Assembly (NCBI GenBank): GCA_018993265.1
Contig: JAGKSW010000018.1
Location: 124,001-188,000, forward strand
Length of the DNA: 64,000 nucleotides
Reading direction: 5' to 3'
Source of the DNA: Nostoc sp. TH1S01
GTDB lineage: Bacteria; Cyanobacteriota; Cyanobacteriia; Cyanobacteriales; Nostocaceae
Shown: one piece after another, positions 50,961-59,907 of the stretch
How positions within the stretch are numbered: the first letter of the stretch is position 1
Layout of the letters: every line of letters begins with the position of its first letter
Notes under the pieces: generated by a model
What the model saw: the letters and a program-made list of their open reading frames with translations, nothing else
Database searches by the model: none
Told to the model about the DNA's origin: nothing
Made by a program: the position numbers and the translations under genes

Positions 50961-53306
50961 ATGACACCATTGACAGCACAACTAGTATCGCCCGCAGTTC
51001 AAAAATCTTCGGAAACTGAAGTTAAAGAAGAGGTACCTTTGGGTGCGAAGGCTTATGAAACCGTCAATACAGTGGTTTTAGCCCAATCAAGTTACAAGAC
51101 TAATGGCAAAGCTTCTCTAGCTAACTTAAATGGACGCTCTCATCAGCCAGTATCCAAAGTTGTCTATAGCGTTGTCCATGCAGTTCCCGGAAGAATGCGG
51201 TTGCGTATCCCACAGTTGCGTAATAACACCGCATATATGCAACGCTTACAAACTTTGTTAGAAGTTGATCCCCTCGTTACCAGCGTCAGAATTAAACCTG
51301 CGGCGGCCTCGTTAGTTGTTACTTATAAAACTAGTCAAGTCAGCGATGCCAAAATGCGATCGCGTCTGAGTTGTCTGATAATGACAGCTAATGATGCCAA
51401 CGTTGTGCTGTTGGATCAGAAAAAACCCATTAATGCAAAGCCAAACGAGGATGCTGAAGAAGGCGCTTGGCCTGGCTTGCAACTTTCGGTAGTAGCCACC
51501 GGTTTAGCAGTGTTAGGTGGGCCTTTGGGGTTATCTGTACCACCAGTTATGGTGGCTGGAACAATTGCTCTAGCAACATTACCCGTATTTCAACGAGCTA
51601 TAGTCGGGGTGGTGATGCACCGGAAACTGACAATTGATGTGTTGGATTTCTTGGCAATTGTGATTACCACAGTTCAAGGTCAGTTTCTCACTCCAGCATT
51701 GATGCTGAGTTTAATTGAAATTGGCGAAAATATCCGCGATCGCACTGCCCGTTCTTCTAAAATGCAGACATTAGACTTGCTCAATTCTCTAGGGCAATTT
51801 GTCTGGGTAGAACGTGATGGTGAAAAGGTGCAAATCTCCATCAAAGAAGTCAAGAGTGGTGACACTGTAATTGTCTATCCAGGTGAACAAGTCCCGGTGG
51901 ATGGCAGTATTCTGCGGGGTAAAGCCTTACTAGATGAGCAGAAACTCACTGGCGAATCAGTACCAGTCTTGAAGAGCAAAGGACAACATGTTTTCGCTTC
52001 TACACTGGTACGAGAAGGCAGTATCTATATCTTGGCCGAACGCATAGGTAACGATACCCGCGCCGGACAAAGCATCAAGCTTATGGAAGAAGCCCCCGTC
52101 CATGACACCCGGATGGAAAACTACGCCATCAAGATTGCCGAAAAAGCAGTGCTACCCACCTTACTGCTAGGCGCAGGAGTATTCGCAATTACCCGCAACG
52201 CCGCCAGAGCCGCCAGCGTCCTCACCCTAGATTTTGCCACAGGGATCAGAGTATCTGTGCCGACAACAGTCTTGGCAGCTTTGACTTATGCCGCCCGCCA
52301 CGGTATTCTCATCCGTAGTGGTCGCGCTTTAGAACAACTGGCAGAAGTTGATACCATCGTTTTTGATAAGACTGGTACTTTAACTAAGGGCGAAGTTGCA
52401 GTTATTGGCGTTGATAGTTTCAATCCTGAAGTTGACAGCGATAGAGTTTTGGCTATCGCCGCCGCCGCCGAGCAACGGTTAACACATCCAGTTGCGGAGG
52501 CTGTCATCCGCTATGCCGAAGCTCAACAAATCGTCATTCCTAGCCGCAGTAAGTGGAATTATAAACTAGGTTTAGGTGTAGAAGCTGAAATTGATGGCGC
52601 AGCTATTTATGTAGGTAGCGAACGCTTCTTGCGTCAACAAGGCGTAAACATGGAAGCTCTCAACGATAGCAACCGAGTAAATTCTGTAATTTATGTCGCC
52701 AGTAATGGGCAACTTCTCGGTAGAATAAGATATAGTGATATTCTGCGAGAAGAAACACGAGAAGTAATTAACCACCTGTTGAGCGTCGAAGGTGTAGAAG
52801 TTCACATGCTCACCGGCGACAACCAACGCACAGCCAAAGCTGTAGCGGCAGAACTCGGAATTGCCCCAGCCAATACCCACGCAGAAGCATTCCCCGAACA
52901 AAAAGCCGCCGTTGTCCGTGAACTGCACGAACAAGGCAAGACAGTGGCCTTTGTGGGAGATGGAATTAACGACTCCCCAGCTTTAGCTTATGCCGATGTT
53001 TCTATATCCTTTGCTCACGGTTCAGAAATTGCGCGTGAGACAGCAGATGTAGTGCTGATGGAAAATGACTTACATGGAATTTTAGAGGCGATCGCCCTAG
53101 CACGCAACGCCAAAAAACTAATTCGCCAAAACACCAGTATTGTTGCTATTCCTAATATTGCAGCAATGGCGATCGCTGTGCTATTTGGACTTAACCCCCT
53201 AGGTGCAACAGTAGTTAACAATGGTTCAACAATCGTTGCAGGCGTTAACGGCTTGCGTCCAATTCTTAAAAATTCCCCAAAGAAAGCTCTACCATCAGCA
53301 AGATGA
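50961..53306 (+). CDS. P1B-like P-type ATPase without a CPx motif (cluster gene 3)
   Basis: A 781-residue transport ATPase. The N-terminal HMA_2 module (~66-140) carries 'VVHAVPGRMRLRIPQL' instead of CxxC. About eight membrane segments are visible. The actuator motif is 'LTGESVPV' (near 331). The phosphorylation site is D469 in 'FDKTGTLTKGE'. The nucleotide domain has the P1B-specific His-Pro ('LTHPVAEAV', near 509) and 'TGDNQRTAKAVAAELGI', with hinge 'GDGINDSPALA'. In the membrane segment before the phosphorylation site, where P1B pumps have CPC, SPC or CPx, it reads 'LDFATGIRVSVPTTVL' (about 422-436), with no cysteine. Substrate therefore cannot be predicted by the usual rules. It is probably in the same transcription unit as its flanking genes. 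Confidence 0.88.
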   Translation: MTPLTAQLVSPAVQKSSETEVKEEVPLGAKAYETVNTVVLAQSSYKTNGKASLANLNGRSHQPVSKVVYSVVHAVPGRMRLRIPQLRNNTAYMQRLQTLLEVDPLVTSVRIKPAAASLVVTYKTSQVSDAKMRSRLSCLIMTANDANVVLLDQKKPINAKPNEDAEEGAWPGLQLSVVATGLAVLGGPLGLSVPPVMVAGTIALATLPVFQRAIVGVVMHRKLTIDVLDFLAIVITTVQGQFLTPALMLSLIEIGENIRDRTARSSKMQTLDLLNSLGQFVWVERDGEKVQISIKEVKSGDTVIVYPGEQVPVDGSILRGKALLDEQKLTGESVPVLKSKGQHVFASTLVREGSIYILAERIGNDTRAGQSIKLMEEAPVHDTRMENYAIKIAEKAVLPTLLLGAGVFAITRNAARAASVLTLDFATGIRVSVPTTVLAALTYAARHGILIRSGRALEQLAEVDTIVFDKTGTLTKGEVAVIGVDSFNPEVDSDRVLAIAAAAEQRLTHPVAEAVIRYAEAQQIVIPSRSKWNYKLGLGVEAEIDGAAIYVGSERFLRQQGVNMEALNDSNRVNSVIYVASNGQLLGRIRYSDILREETREVINHLLSVEGVEVHMLTGDNQRTAKAVAAELGIAPANTHAEAFPEQKAAVVRELHEQGKTVAFVGDGINDSPALAYADVSISFAHGSEIARETADVVLMENDLHGILEAIALARNAKKLIRQNTSIVAIPNIAAMAIAVLFGLNPLGATVVNNGSTIVAGVNGLRPILKNSPKKALPSAR

Positions 53307-53377
53307 GATAAGACCTTGGGTAGAGTAAGCTAAAAAGCTTTCTAACAATCTTTCAATCTAACTGGAGATACTTGACT

Positions 53378-53683
53378 ATGCCGAAAATTACTGATTTTGT
53401 TGAAGATGCTGGCGCTCCTGGAATTATAGCTGGTATCGGTGCCGTTTTACTTGCACCCGTCCTAATTCCTGTTGTGGCAGGAATTGGTAAACCCATTGCT
53501 AAATCCATCATCAAAGGCGGAATTGTCGCTTACGAAAAAAGCAAAGGCGCATTTGCAGAACTAGGTGAAACCTGGGAAGACATCGTAGCTGAAGCTAAGG
53601 CCGAACTCGCAGAAGACAGAGAACCCCCATTATTTGAAGCAGCGGCTACTCCGGTTGACAGCGCATCTGATAATGGTGCATGA
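53378..53683 (+). CDS. DUF5132 small membrane protein (cluster gene 4)
   Basis: A 101-residue protein. A Gly/Ala/Val-rich membrane segment (~14-37, 'IIAGIGAVLLAPVLIPVVAG') is followed by an amphipathic helix ('SKGAFAELGETWEDIVAEAK') and an acidic tail. It matches the DUF5132 pattern. ATG 53378 has a GGAGA site upstream; the in-frame TTG 53372 is less likely. It stands 71 bp after the ATPase. The layout, one membrane helix plus acidic tail beside a P-type ATPase, recalls the mycobacterial PacL (DUF1490) accessory proteins that stabilise their cognate pumps. That is an analogy, not homology I can demonstrate. Confidence 0.75.
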   Translation: MPKITDFVEDAGAPGIIAGIGAVLLAPVLIPVVAGIGKPIAKSIIKGGIVAYEKSKGAFAELGETWEDIVAEAKAELAEDREPPLFEAAATPVDSASDNGA

Positions 53684-54083
53684 GTTAGGCTGTGTTTTGG
53701 AAAGAATGAAAGATCAAGTTTCATGCTCAATAATTCAAACTTTCCGACAACTTAAAAATAAATGAGGAGATGGGTGAAATACCCATCTTTCTCAATTCTG
53801 TGGGTAAAGTCACACTCGCATAAACAATCAAGGGTTTTGTCTGTGTGCAAGATGAACCGCAACTTTACTCGCTTGGTGCAAGACGTGAATGGATACAGTA
53901 TTTTTCATCTGGATGAGGTACATTTTTCTAGTCTCTAGCCCCTAGCCTCTCTCCCCTTGAAAGTGTACTGCAAAAAACTGAGAAAGGCTGTAAAACAAGG
54001 CTTTTACTCAGCACTTCGCTACAGCAGACTGGTAAGTGAACCAAACTCAAAAGCATTCAAAGTTATTACTCAGGAGGGTGGAT
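53684..54083. other. Intergenic region, 400 bp, inside the HMA_2 cluster
   Basis: It has no clear terminator. It includes a 'CTAGTCTCTAGCCCCTAGCC' repeat tract near 53929-53952, related to sequence near 44750-44790. A perfect AGGAGG (54072-54077) marks the start of the next gene. Confidence 0.5.
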
Positions 54084-54683
54084 GTGTTTACAAATAATCA
54101 TGGTAACGTCACTATGATGCCTAACGTTGTGGAGGCAGCCGCCTTGAACACCCCATCCAAGCCTATCTCTACAAAAATTATTAGTGATACCCCAGGCAGA
54201 CTACGCTTAAGAATTGCCCCGTCTCATCGCCACACTGGGGAAATGAAACGCATTGTCAAGATGTTGAATGCTCAACCCAACATCAGTCAGGTAAATACTA
54301 ATATCCAAAATGGCAGTATCGTGATTTATCACGATCGCAACGATGAAAGCTGGCAAAATCTAGTATCTACACTCAAAGACATTGGCATAATTTTCGCCGA
54401 CGTAACTACCGGAAGTGAAAGCCACTCCGAAGCAGCCGCTACAGTTGCTAATGCTGTTTTTGACTTAAACGACAGAGTAGAACAAGCCACAAAAGGCGTA
54501 GTTGATTTACGCTTTATCTTTCCTTTAGCACTGGGATGTTTATCGGTGAGACAGTTGCTAATTAAAGGTTTGCAACTAGAAATTATTCCTTGGTATGTCT
54601 TGGCATGGTATGCCTTTGATAGTTTTATAAAACTGCATGGAGTCAAAAAACCAGAACCCATTAGTGCGTCTGAGAAACAGTAA
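54084..54683 (+). CDS. HMA_2-type domain plus membrane protein (cluster gene 5)
   Basis: A 199-residue protein. The N-terminal HMA_2 module (~30-105) has the signature 'SDTPGRLRLRIAPSHRHTGE', then 'NISQVNTNIQNGSIVIYHD'. The C-terminal half has two hydrophobic segments ('DLRFIFPLALGCLSVRQLLI' and 'IIPWYVLAWYAFDSFI'). Start choice: the frame extends back to GTG 54036, but GTG 54084 stands 6 nt after a perfect AGGAGG, so I take 54084. It completes the set of six CxxC-less modules. It is followed by a hairpin with the features of a terminator. Confidence 0.75.
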   Translation: MFTNNHGNVTMMPNVVEAAALNTPSKPISTKIISDTPGRLRLRIAPSHRHTGEMKRIVKMLNAQPNISQVNTNIQNGSIVIYHDRNDESWQNLVSTLKDIGIIFADVTTGSESHSEAAATVANAVFDLNDRVEQATKGVVDLRFIFPLALGCLSVRQLLIKGLQLEIIPWYVLAWYAFDSFIKLHGVKKPEPISASEKQ

Positions 54684-54718
54684 CAATAAATATAGTGAGT
54701 GCCTACGTGGACTATCTT

Positions 54719-54746
54719 CAAACCCGCGCAGGCGGGTTTAGTTTGT
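54719..54746 (+). terminator. Terminator after the HMA_2/P-ATPase cluster
   Basis: AACCCGC (54721-54727) pairs with GCGGGTT (54732-54738) over a 4-nt loop, followed by TTAGTTTGT. A second imperfect stem (54747-54775, ATAGCCC.../...GGGCTAT) lies right after it. Confidence 0.65.
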
Positions 54747-55048
54747 ATAGCCCCAGACTTCAGTCTGAGGGCTATTTGCTGAACGTGGATGTGGATAAGC
54801 TAATAGTCATTTAAATTGCACCATGCTCATGGTAATGAAAGCTGCAAACTCTCTCCCCTGACCGAAGCAATTTTAGATTTTAGATTTTAGATTTTGGATT
54901 AAATGAAAATTTGAAATCTAAAATATTTGGTCTCAAGCAGTGGGTTAACCCAGAAGAAAAACAAAAATTTTTCAATATTTAAGCCTCTTCTTTATAAGGA
55001 GAGGTTAATCCAAAATCGTAAATCCAAAATCCAAAATTGAGTGACCCC

Positions 55049-55255
55049 CTACGGTGTACACACAAATCTGGGTTGAGTGCATCTGTCCCGCCTCGGAATA
55101 AATTCCGAGTCTCACAGCGCAAGTCCTCTTGGGAGGACTCAACAAGAAACTCATTCCAGTCCACGCTTTGTGGACTTTCGCTATGAGCCTGGAACTTTAG
55201 TTCTAGGCGGGATGCGTTTCATACTGCCTATTTTCGACTTGTGTGTACACCGTAG
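55049..55255. repeat. 207-bp hairpin-rich MITE-like element
   Basis: Perfect 17-bp terminal inverted repeats CTACGGTGTACACACAA (55049-55065) and TTGTGTGTACACCGTAG (55239-55255), flanked on both sides by CCCC. Inside are an 8-bp closing stem TCCCGCCT/AGGCGGGA (55086-55093/55205-55212) and four hairpins: 55092-55109, 55122-55139, 55158-55176 (within CTCAT/ATGAG) and 55187-55208. The first and fourth are alternatives to the closing stem. It has no plausible ORF. Confidence 0.85.
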
Positions 55256-55305
55256 CCCCTGCCTCCCTGCGGCCTCAATGTTCAAATTAAATGCTTAACA
55301 GCTTA

Positions 55306-56364
55306 TTATTTATTCCTCTGTGCTGCTTGCAGAGCATTAATAGCTAAACTCACGCTGGCTTTTTCGTTGTTATAAAAATGATTTTGTGGGTTTTGTAAGA
55401 TTGTCTGGATAGTTTGTAATTCATCTATGGCATTCAAGTCAGATGTAGTGAAGAAATTCGCCCTGGCTTTTTCTTGAATGTTTGTAACAATTCTCACAAT
55501 TGCTCTAGCTGCTTTGTTACGTACCGTCCAATCTGGGTCTTGTAGACCTTGGATTAAATAAGGCAAAGTGGCATTAGTATTTGTATCAATACTACCAATA
55601 GTCTCCAAAGCTAACCCTCGTACTGATGGTTCGCTGTGTTGCAACGCTTTAGCAATACTGGGCAGAATAGGAGTAACTTCAGTACTGATGGTATTTAAGT
55701 TTTCGGCAGTAGCAAGGCGAGTTTGTGGATCATTAGTATTGCTGAGATTGGAAATCAAGCGAGATACAATAAAAGAAGATTTTGTATTTAATTTCACCAA
55801 AGCTGTAGCTGCACTAAAACGCACCGAAAAGTCCTGATCTTGTAGCGCGTCCACTAAGTAACTCGAAAACTTAGCAGCTTCTATCACCGTATTTGCACCA
55901 TTAGGATCACCAGTATCTTCTGCAACAATATTGCCAATAGCTCTAGCGGCGCTGCTGCGGACAAACCAATTCTGGTCTTGCAGCGTCTTGACTAAGGTAG
56001 GTAAAGCATCTTTAACTAATACACCACCTTTTTGAGCCAAAACTAAGGCTGAACCACTACGCACTCGCCAATCAGGGTTAACTAAAGCTTGCTTGAGCTT
56101 TTCTAATGCTTCGCTACTAAAATCTCTATCGTTGAGGTTGCCTAAAGTTGTAGCACTATTCAGTTGTTCTAATAAATCTTCGTTGCTAAAACTTTGGATT
56201 AACTGATCAACTCTCTGTCCACTGGGAGTTTGTGCCAAAGTTTTATAACTTGTACTACTAACAATGAAAGGTGATACAAAAGTCAACACACTTACTGCCA
56301 TTCGATGTGCTAACAACCAATTAGGAACTCTAGCCCAGAAGCTGAAGTAAATGTGTTTTGCCAT
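55306..56364 (-). CDS. HEAT-repeat protein, probably exported
   Basis: A 352-residue helical repeat protein. An N-terminal hydrophobic segment (~20-45, 'HRMAVSVLTFVSPFIVSS') ends near 'LAQT' and looks like a signal peptide. From ~60 onward HEAT/PBS-lyase-like repeats occur, each with a 'DPDWxVRxxAAxAI' type core: 'NPDWRVRSGSALVLAQ', 'DQNWFVRSSAARAIGN', 'DQDFSVRFSAATALVKL', 'SEPSVRGLALETIGS', 'DPDWTVRNKAARAIVRI'. Such solenoids bind proteins. Phycobilin lyases share the repeat, but the export signal argues against a cytoplasmic lyase role. Confidence 0.82.
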   Translation of the reverse strand: MAKHIYFSFWARVPNWLLAHRMAVSVLTFVSPFIVSSTSYKTLAQTPSGQRVDQLIQSFSNEDLLEQLNSATTLGNLNDRDFSSEALEKLKQALVNPDWRVRSGSALVLAQKGGVLVKDALPTLVKTLQDQNWFVRSSAARAIGNIVAEDTGDPNGANTVIEAAKFSSYLVDALQDQDFSVRFSAATALVKLNTKSSFIVSRLISNLSNTNDPQTRLATAENLNTISTEVTPILPSIAKALQHSEPSVRGLALETIGSIDTNTNATLPYLIQGLQDPDWTVRNKAARAIVRIVTNIQEKARANFFTTSDLNAIDELQTIQTILQNPQNHFYNNEKASVSLAINALQAAQRNK

Positions 56365-56455
56365 AATAAGGTACTTCTGTATACACGAATGCCATTTTGT
56401 ATCCTCAGTGCTTCATATTACCATTCAAAATCTTGATGCACAAATACTATTGATA

Positions 56456-56572
56456 GGAATTACGTATGAAAACGAGCAATTAAGGTTTGGATCAGGGCGC
56501 AAGGGTATGTAGATATAGAAGTTTTAAACCTTTACACCCAATCTCAACAACTAACCTTTGTGTGTAAGTCAT
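56456..56572. repeat. Family C repeat, degraded copy 2
   Basis: 'AGGAATTACGTATGAAAACG' at one end and 'CCTTTGTGTGTAAGTCAT' at the other, with internal 'CCTTTACACCCAATCTC'. It occupies the short gap upstream of fni. Confidence 0.55.
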
Positions 56573-56610
56573 AGAATAGTGATTACAACTGCTGTGATTC
56601 CTACCTACCA

Positions 56611-57660
56611 GTGAAAGCTCCTACTAGAAATTCCGGACAAACTCAGTCGCGTAAAGCAGATCATATCCGTATCTGTTTGGAAGAAGATGTTCAGTGCCGT
56701 GAAATAACCAATGGATTAGAAAATTATCGTTTTATCCATTGTTGTTTACCAGAAATAGATCGCAACGATATTGATATCAGCACAAATTTTTTAGGCAGGG
56801 ACTTACTAGCACCACTGCTCATCTCTTCCATGACAGGAGGAACCGAAGAAGCAGGCAGGATTAACCGCCGTTTAGCCGAAGTCGCCCAACACTACAAGCT
56901 AGCGATGGGTGTGGGTTCTCAACGGGTTGCAGTGGAAAAACCCCAAGTAGTGGAAACTTTTGCTATCCGCAAGTATGCACCAGATGTTTTATTGTTTGCT
57001 AATGTGGGCGCTGTGCAACTGAACTACAAATATGGTCTGGATGAATGTCTGCGGATTATAGATATGCTAGAAGCTGATGCTTTGATTTTGCATATTAATC
57101 CTCTGCAAGAGTGCATTCAACCTAGAGGTGATGTAAATTTTCGCGGCTTGCTTGACAAAATCGCTATTTTATGCTGCAAATTGGATGTACCTGTGATTGC
57201 GAAAGAAGTAGGCAATGGTATTTCAGGTGCAATGGCAGAAAAACTCCTCTCGGCTGGGGTAAAAGCAATTGATGTTGCTGGTGCGGGGGGAACTTCTTGG
57301 GCGAAAGTAGAAGGAGAACGAGCAGAAAATGACTTGCAACGAAGGTTGGGTAGAACATTTGCCGATTGGGGTATACCAACAGCAGAATGTATTACAAGTG
57401 TACGTGCGATCGCTCCGAATATTCCCTTAATTGCCTCTGGTGGCTTGCGTCATGGTTTGGATGTGGCTAAAGCGATCGCTTTAGGTGCAGATATTGCGGG
57501 TTTAGCTATGCCTTTTCTGCAAGCCGCAGTAATCTCAGAAACTGCTATCTCGGAGTTAGTTGAAGTTTTAATCGCAGAAATCGTCACAGTGTTATTTTGT
57601 ACTGGTAACGCTAACTTACAGCAGTTAAAACATTCTGCCAGTTTACAACGCATACAATAA
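56611..57660 (+). CDS. fni: Type 2 isopentenyl-diphosphate isomerase
   Basis: A 349-residue FMN-dependent enzyme that interconverts IPP and DMAPP, the building blocks of carotenoids, chlorophyll phytyl chains and quinones. Typical blocks are '[18 protein letters not shown]', '[18 protein letters not shown]', '[11 protein letters not shown]', '[14 protein letters not shown]' (with the catalytic Gln/Glu pair) and '[18 protein letters not shown]'. The FMN phosphate-binding glycine patch is '[20 protein letters not shown]'. The start is GTG 56611; no ribosome site is evident. sppA follows after 70 bp on the same strand. Confidence 0.94.
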   Translation: MKAPTRNSGQTQSRKADHIRICLEEDVQCREITNGLENYRFIHCCLPEIDRNDIDISTNFLGRDLLAPLLISSMTGGTEEAGRINRRLAEVAQHYKLAMGVGSQRVAVEKPQVVETFAIRKYAPDVLLFANVGAVQLNYKYGLDECLRIIDMLEADALILHINPLQECIQPRGDVNFRGLLDKIAILCCKLDVPVIAKEVGNGISGAMAEKLLSAGVKAIDVAGAGGTSWAKVEGERAENDLQRRLGRTFADWGIPTAECITSVRAIAPNIPLIASGGLRHGLDVAKAIALGADIAGLAMPFLQAAVISETAISELVEVLIAEIVTVLFCTGNANLQQLKHSASLQRIQ

Positions 57661-57730
57661 AACAGTAGTAATTTGTCTTTTGTAGCAAATCACTCACCAT
57701 TACTCTTTATTGACTAATAACTATTGACTA

Positions 57731-59560
57731 ATGACTAATTTTCTTAAACAAACTGTTGCTAGTTTAATTGGCAGCTTACTAGGTTTATTTATTTTCTGTG
57801 GGATTGGGACAACAGGAATATTATTACTACTGTTTGCGATCGCAGCTTCTCAAGAGGTTAGCCCAATAGTCAAAGATAAGTCTGTGGTAGTGTTTGACTT
57901 ATCCATGAAGATTACCGATAGAGAACCTAGTGCGAGTGAAGAGTTACAAAGAACCTTATCAGGAAACTCAGAAGACAGGATCACACTCCGCAAAGTTCTA
58001 GAGGCGATTGAAAAAGCAAAACAAGATCCGAAAATTGTCGCTATATATTTAGATGGCACAAAAGGTTCAGGTAGTAACCTTGGCTTCGCATCCCTGAAAG
58101 AAATTCGCAAAGCCTTGGAAGAATTTCGCGCCACCGGGAAAAAAGTAATCGCTTACGGTCAAGACTGGGGTAAAAAAGAATATTATCTTAGTTCTGTAGC
58201 TGACACCTTAGTACTAAATCCCTTGGGAGCAATAGAAGTCAATGGTTTGAGCAGCCAACAAATGTTCTTGGCGGGAGCATTGCAAAAGTTTGGCATTGGT
58301 GTACAGGTTGTGAGAGTTGGGAAATTTAAAGGTGCTGTCGAACCATTTATTCTCAACAAACTGAGTCCAGAAAACCGCGAACAAACCCAAAAATTACTTG
58401 ACGATGTGTGGAGTGAGTGGCGGACTACAGTAGGCGCAAGCCGGAAAATCAATCCGCAAAAATTGCAGGCGATCGCCGATAATCAAGCAATAGTAGAAGC
58501 ACCCGCAGCCAAAACTAATGGTTTAGTAGATCAAGTTGCATACCAAGATCAAGTAGTTGCCGATTTGAAAAAACTCACTGGTAGTGATCAAAATGAGCCA
58601 ACCTTCCAGCAAGTTGACCTGTTAGAATATGCCAAATTTCTTGATAAATCCCAAAGTGCCGAGCGGGAATCAAAAAATCAAATTGCTGTGGTTTATGCCG
58701 AAGGTGAAATTGTCGATGGTAAAGGTGATGATAATGAAGTCGGAGGCGATCGCTTTGCCAAAATCTTCACCAAAATCCGCCAAGATAAAAATATCAAAGC
58801 TGTTGTTTTAAGAATTAATAGTCCTGGTGGTAGCGCGACAGCCGCCGAAGTCATGCAACGGGAAGTCCGGTTAACTCATGAAGTCAAACCAGTAGTAGTA
58901 TCTATGGGTGATGTGGCTGCCTCTGGAGGTTACTGGATTGCTAGTGATTCTAGCCGGATTTTTGCCGAACCGAATACAATTACTGGTTCAATCGGTGTAT
59001 TTGGTATCTTGTTCAACGGGCAAAAGCTGGCGAATGACAACGGTATCACTTGGGATGTCGTTAAAACAGCACGCTATGCTGATACTCAAACTGTGGCTCG
59101 TCCCAAATCACCCCAAGAAATCGCACTTTATCAGCGCAGTGTGAACCGTATTTATAGTTTATTTCTCAATAAAGTTTCCCAAGGACGCAAATTACCAGAA
59201 CAAAAAGTTGCAGAAATTGCCCAAGGACGGGTTTGGTCTGGTGTAGCCGCTAAACAAATTGGTTTAGTAGACGAAATTGGTGGACTAGATGCTGCTGTAG
59301 AATACGCTGCTAAACAAGCAAATTTAGGTAACAATTGGCAGTTAAAAGAGTATCCCAAAGAAAACAGTTTAAACGAAATTTTGTTTGGCAAAGCTGAAGA
59401 AGCCAGTACAGCTTTAAAGATTCCGGGACAACAAGTCAAAGCAGCTAACCCTCTCACAGCAGAATTCCAAAAACTGCAACAAGAATTAGCAGTATTTCAA
59501 AGCATGAATGATCCTAACGGAATTTATGCTCGTTTACCGTTTAATTTAAAAATAGAGTAA
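57731..59560 (+). CDS. sppA: Signal peptide peptidase SppA, long form
   Basis: A 609-residue S49 membrane protease of the 67-kDa type with tandem halves. One N-terminal membrane anchor is present (~8-40). The catalytic dyad corresponds to Lys K200 ('VGKFKGAVEPF') in the first half and Ser S398 ('GDVAASGGYWIAS') in the second. It degrades cleaved signal peptides. Cyanobacterial SppA enzymes have also been linked to light acclimation of antenna complexes. The start ATG is inside a TGACTAA heptamer run, as also seen for natG. Confidence 0.94.
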   Translation: MTNFLKQTVASLIGSLLGLFIFCGIGTTGILLLLFAIAASQEVSPIVKDKSVVVFDLSMKITDREPSASEELQRTLSGNSEDRITLRKVLEAIEKAKQDPKIVAIYLDGTKGSGSNLGFASLKEIRKALEEFRATGKKVIAYGQDWGKKEYYLSSVADTLVLNPLGAIEVNGLSSQQMFLAGALQKFGIGVQVVRVGKFKGAVEPFILNKLSPENREQTQKLLDDVWSEWRTTVGASRKINPQKLQAIADNQAIVEAPAAKTNGLVDQVAYQDQVVADLKKLTGSDQNEPTFQQVDLLEYAKFLDKSQSAERESKNQIAVVYAEGEIVDGKGDDNEVGGDRFAKIFTKIRQDKNIKAVVLRINSPGGSATAAEVMQREVRLTHEVKPVVVSMGDVAASGGYWIASDSSRIFAEPNTITGSIGVFGILFNGQKLANDNGITWDVVKTARYADTQTVARPKSPQEIALYQRSVNRIYSLFLNKVSQGRKLPEQKVAEIAQGRVWSGVAAKQIGLVDEIGGLDAAVEYAAKQANLGNNWQLKEYPKENSLNEILFGKAEEASTALKIPGQQVKAANPLTAEFQKLQQELAVFQSMNDPNGIYARLPFNLKIE

Positions 59561-59603
59561 ATCAAGCTGATACTTAATATCTTTCTCTGAGGTTCGTAGC
59601 AAA

Positions 59604-59870
59604 ATGCCCTGGTTTGTCAAGATAGAGTCGGGAAAAGTTGATAAAACCATCTTTGACCAATACGTACCTGCTCACAAAGCATTCGTACAGGATTTAATTG
59701 CCAAAGGACATAAAGCCAAAACAGGCTATTGGGCCAAAATGGGAGGCGGGATGTTGCTGTTTGAAGCTGCTTCTATGGATGAGGCTCAAGCCATTATTGC
59801 TGTTGACCCCTTGGTAAAAAACGGTTGTGTTGACTACCAGCTTTACGAATGGAAAATTGTGGTTGAGTAG
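59604..59870 (+). CDS. YciI-family protein
   Basis: An 88-residue protein with the dimeric alpha/beta-barrel YCII fold: 'MPWFVKIESGKVDKTIFDQY', 'HKAFVQDLIAKGHKAKTGYW', 'GGGMLLFEAASMDEAQAIIA' and 'DPLVKNGCVDYQLYEWKIV'. The His-Asp pair of characterised YciI proteins maps to H24 in 'PAHKAF' and D68 in 'VDPLV'. Function is unknown; some relatives are dehalogenase or muconolactone-isomerase-like. It is 43 bp after sppA and probably co-transcribed, with the SRP RNA gene right behind it. Confidence 0.85.
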   Translation: MPWFVKIESGKVDKTIFDQYVPAHKAFVQDLIAKGHKAKTGYWAKMGGGMLLFEAASMDEAQAIIAVDPLVKNGCVDYQLYEWKIVVE

Positions 59871-59907
59871 GACACACTTATGAACTTTTAGTGTTATTAT
59901 TTTATTA

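Larger units (their letters stand above)
54684..55305. other. Intergenic region, 622 bp
   Basis: Contents in order: two hairpins (54719-54775); a TTTTAGA heptamer run (54870-54900) and inverted 'ATCCAAAAT' copies near 55010-55035; then the 207-bp element at 55049-55255. No protein-coding frame with normal codon use was seen. Confidence 0.6.

Noticed and set aside
54036-54083. GTG 54036 as the start of the fifth HMA_2-cluster gene
   Set aside because: There is no ribosome site there, whereas GTG 54084 stands 6 nt after a perfect AGGAGG. The extra 16 residues look like translated leader.
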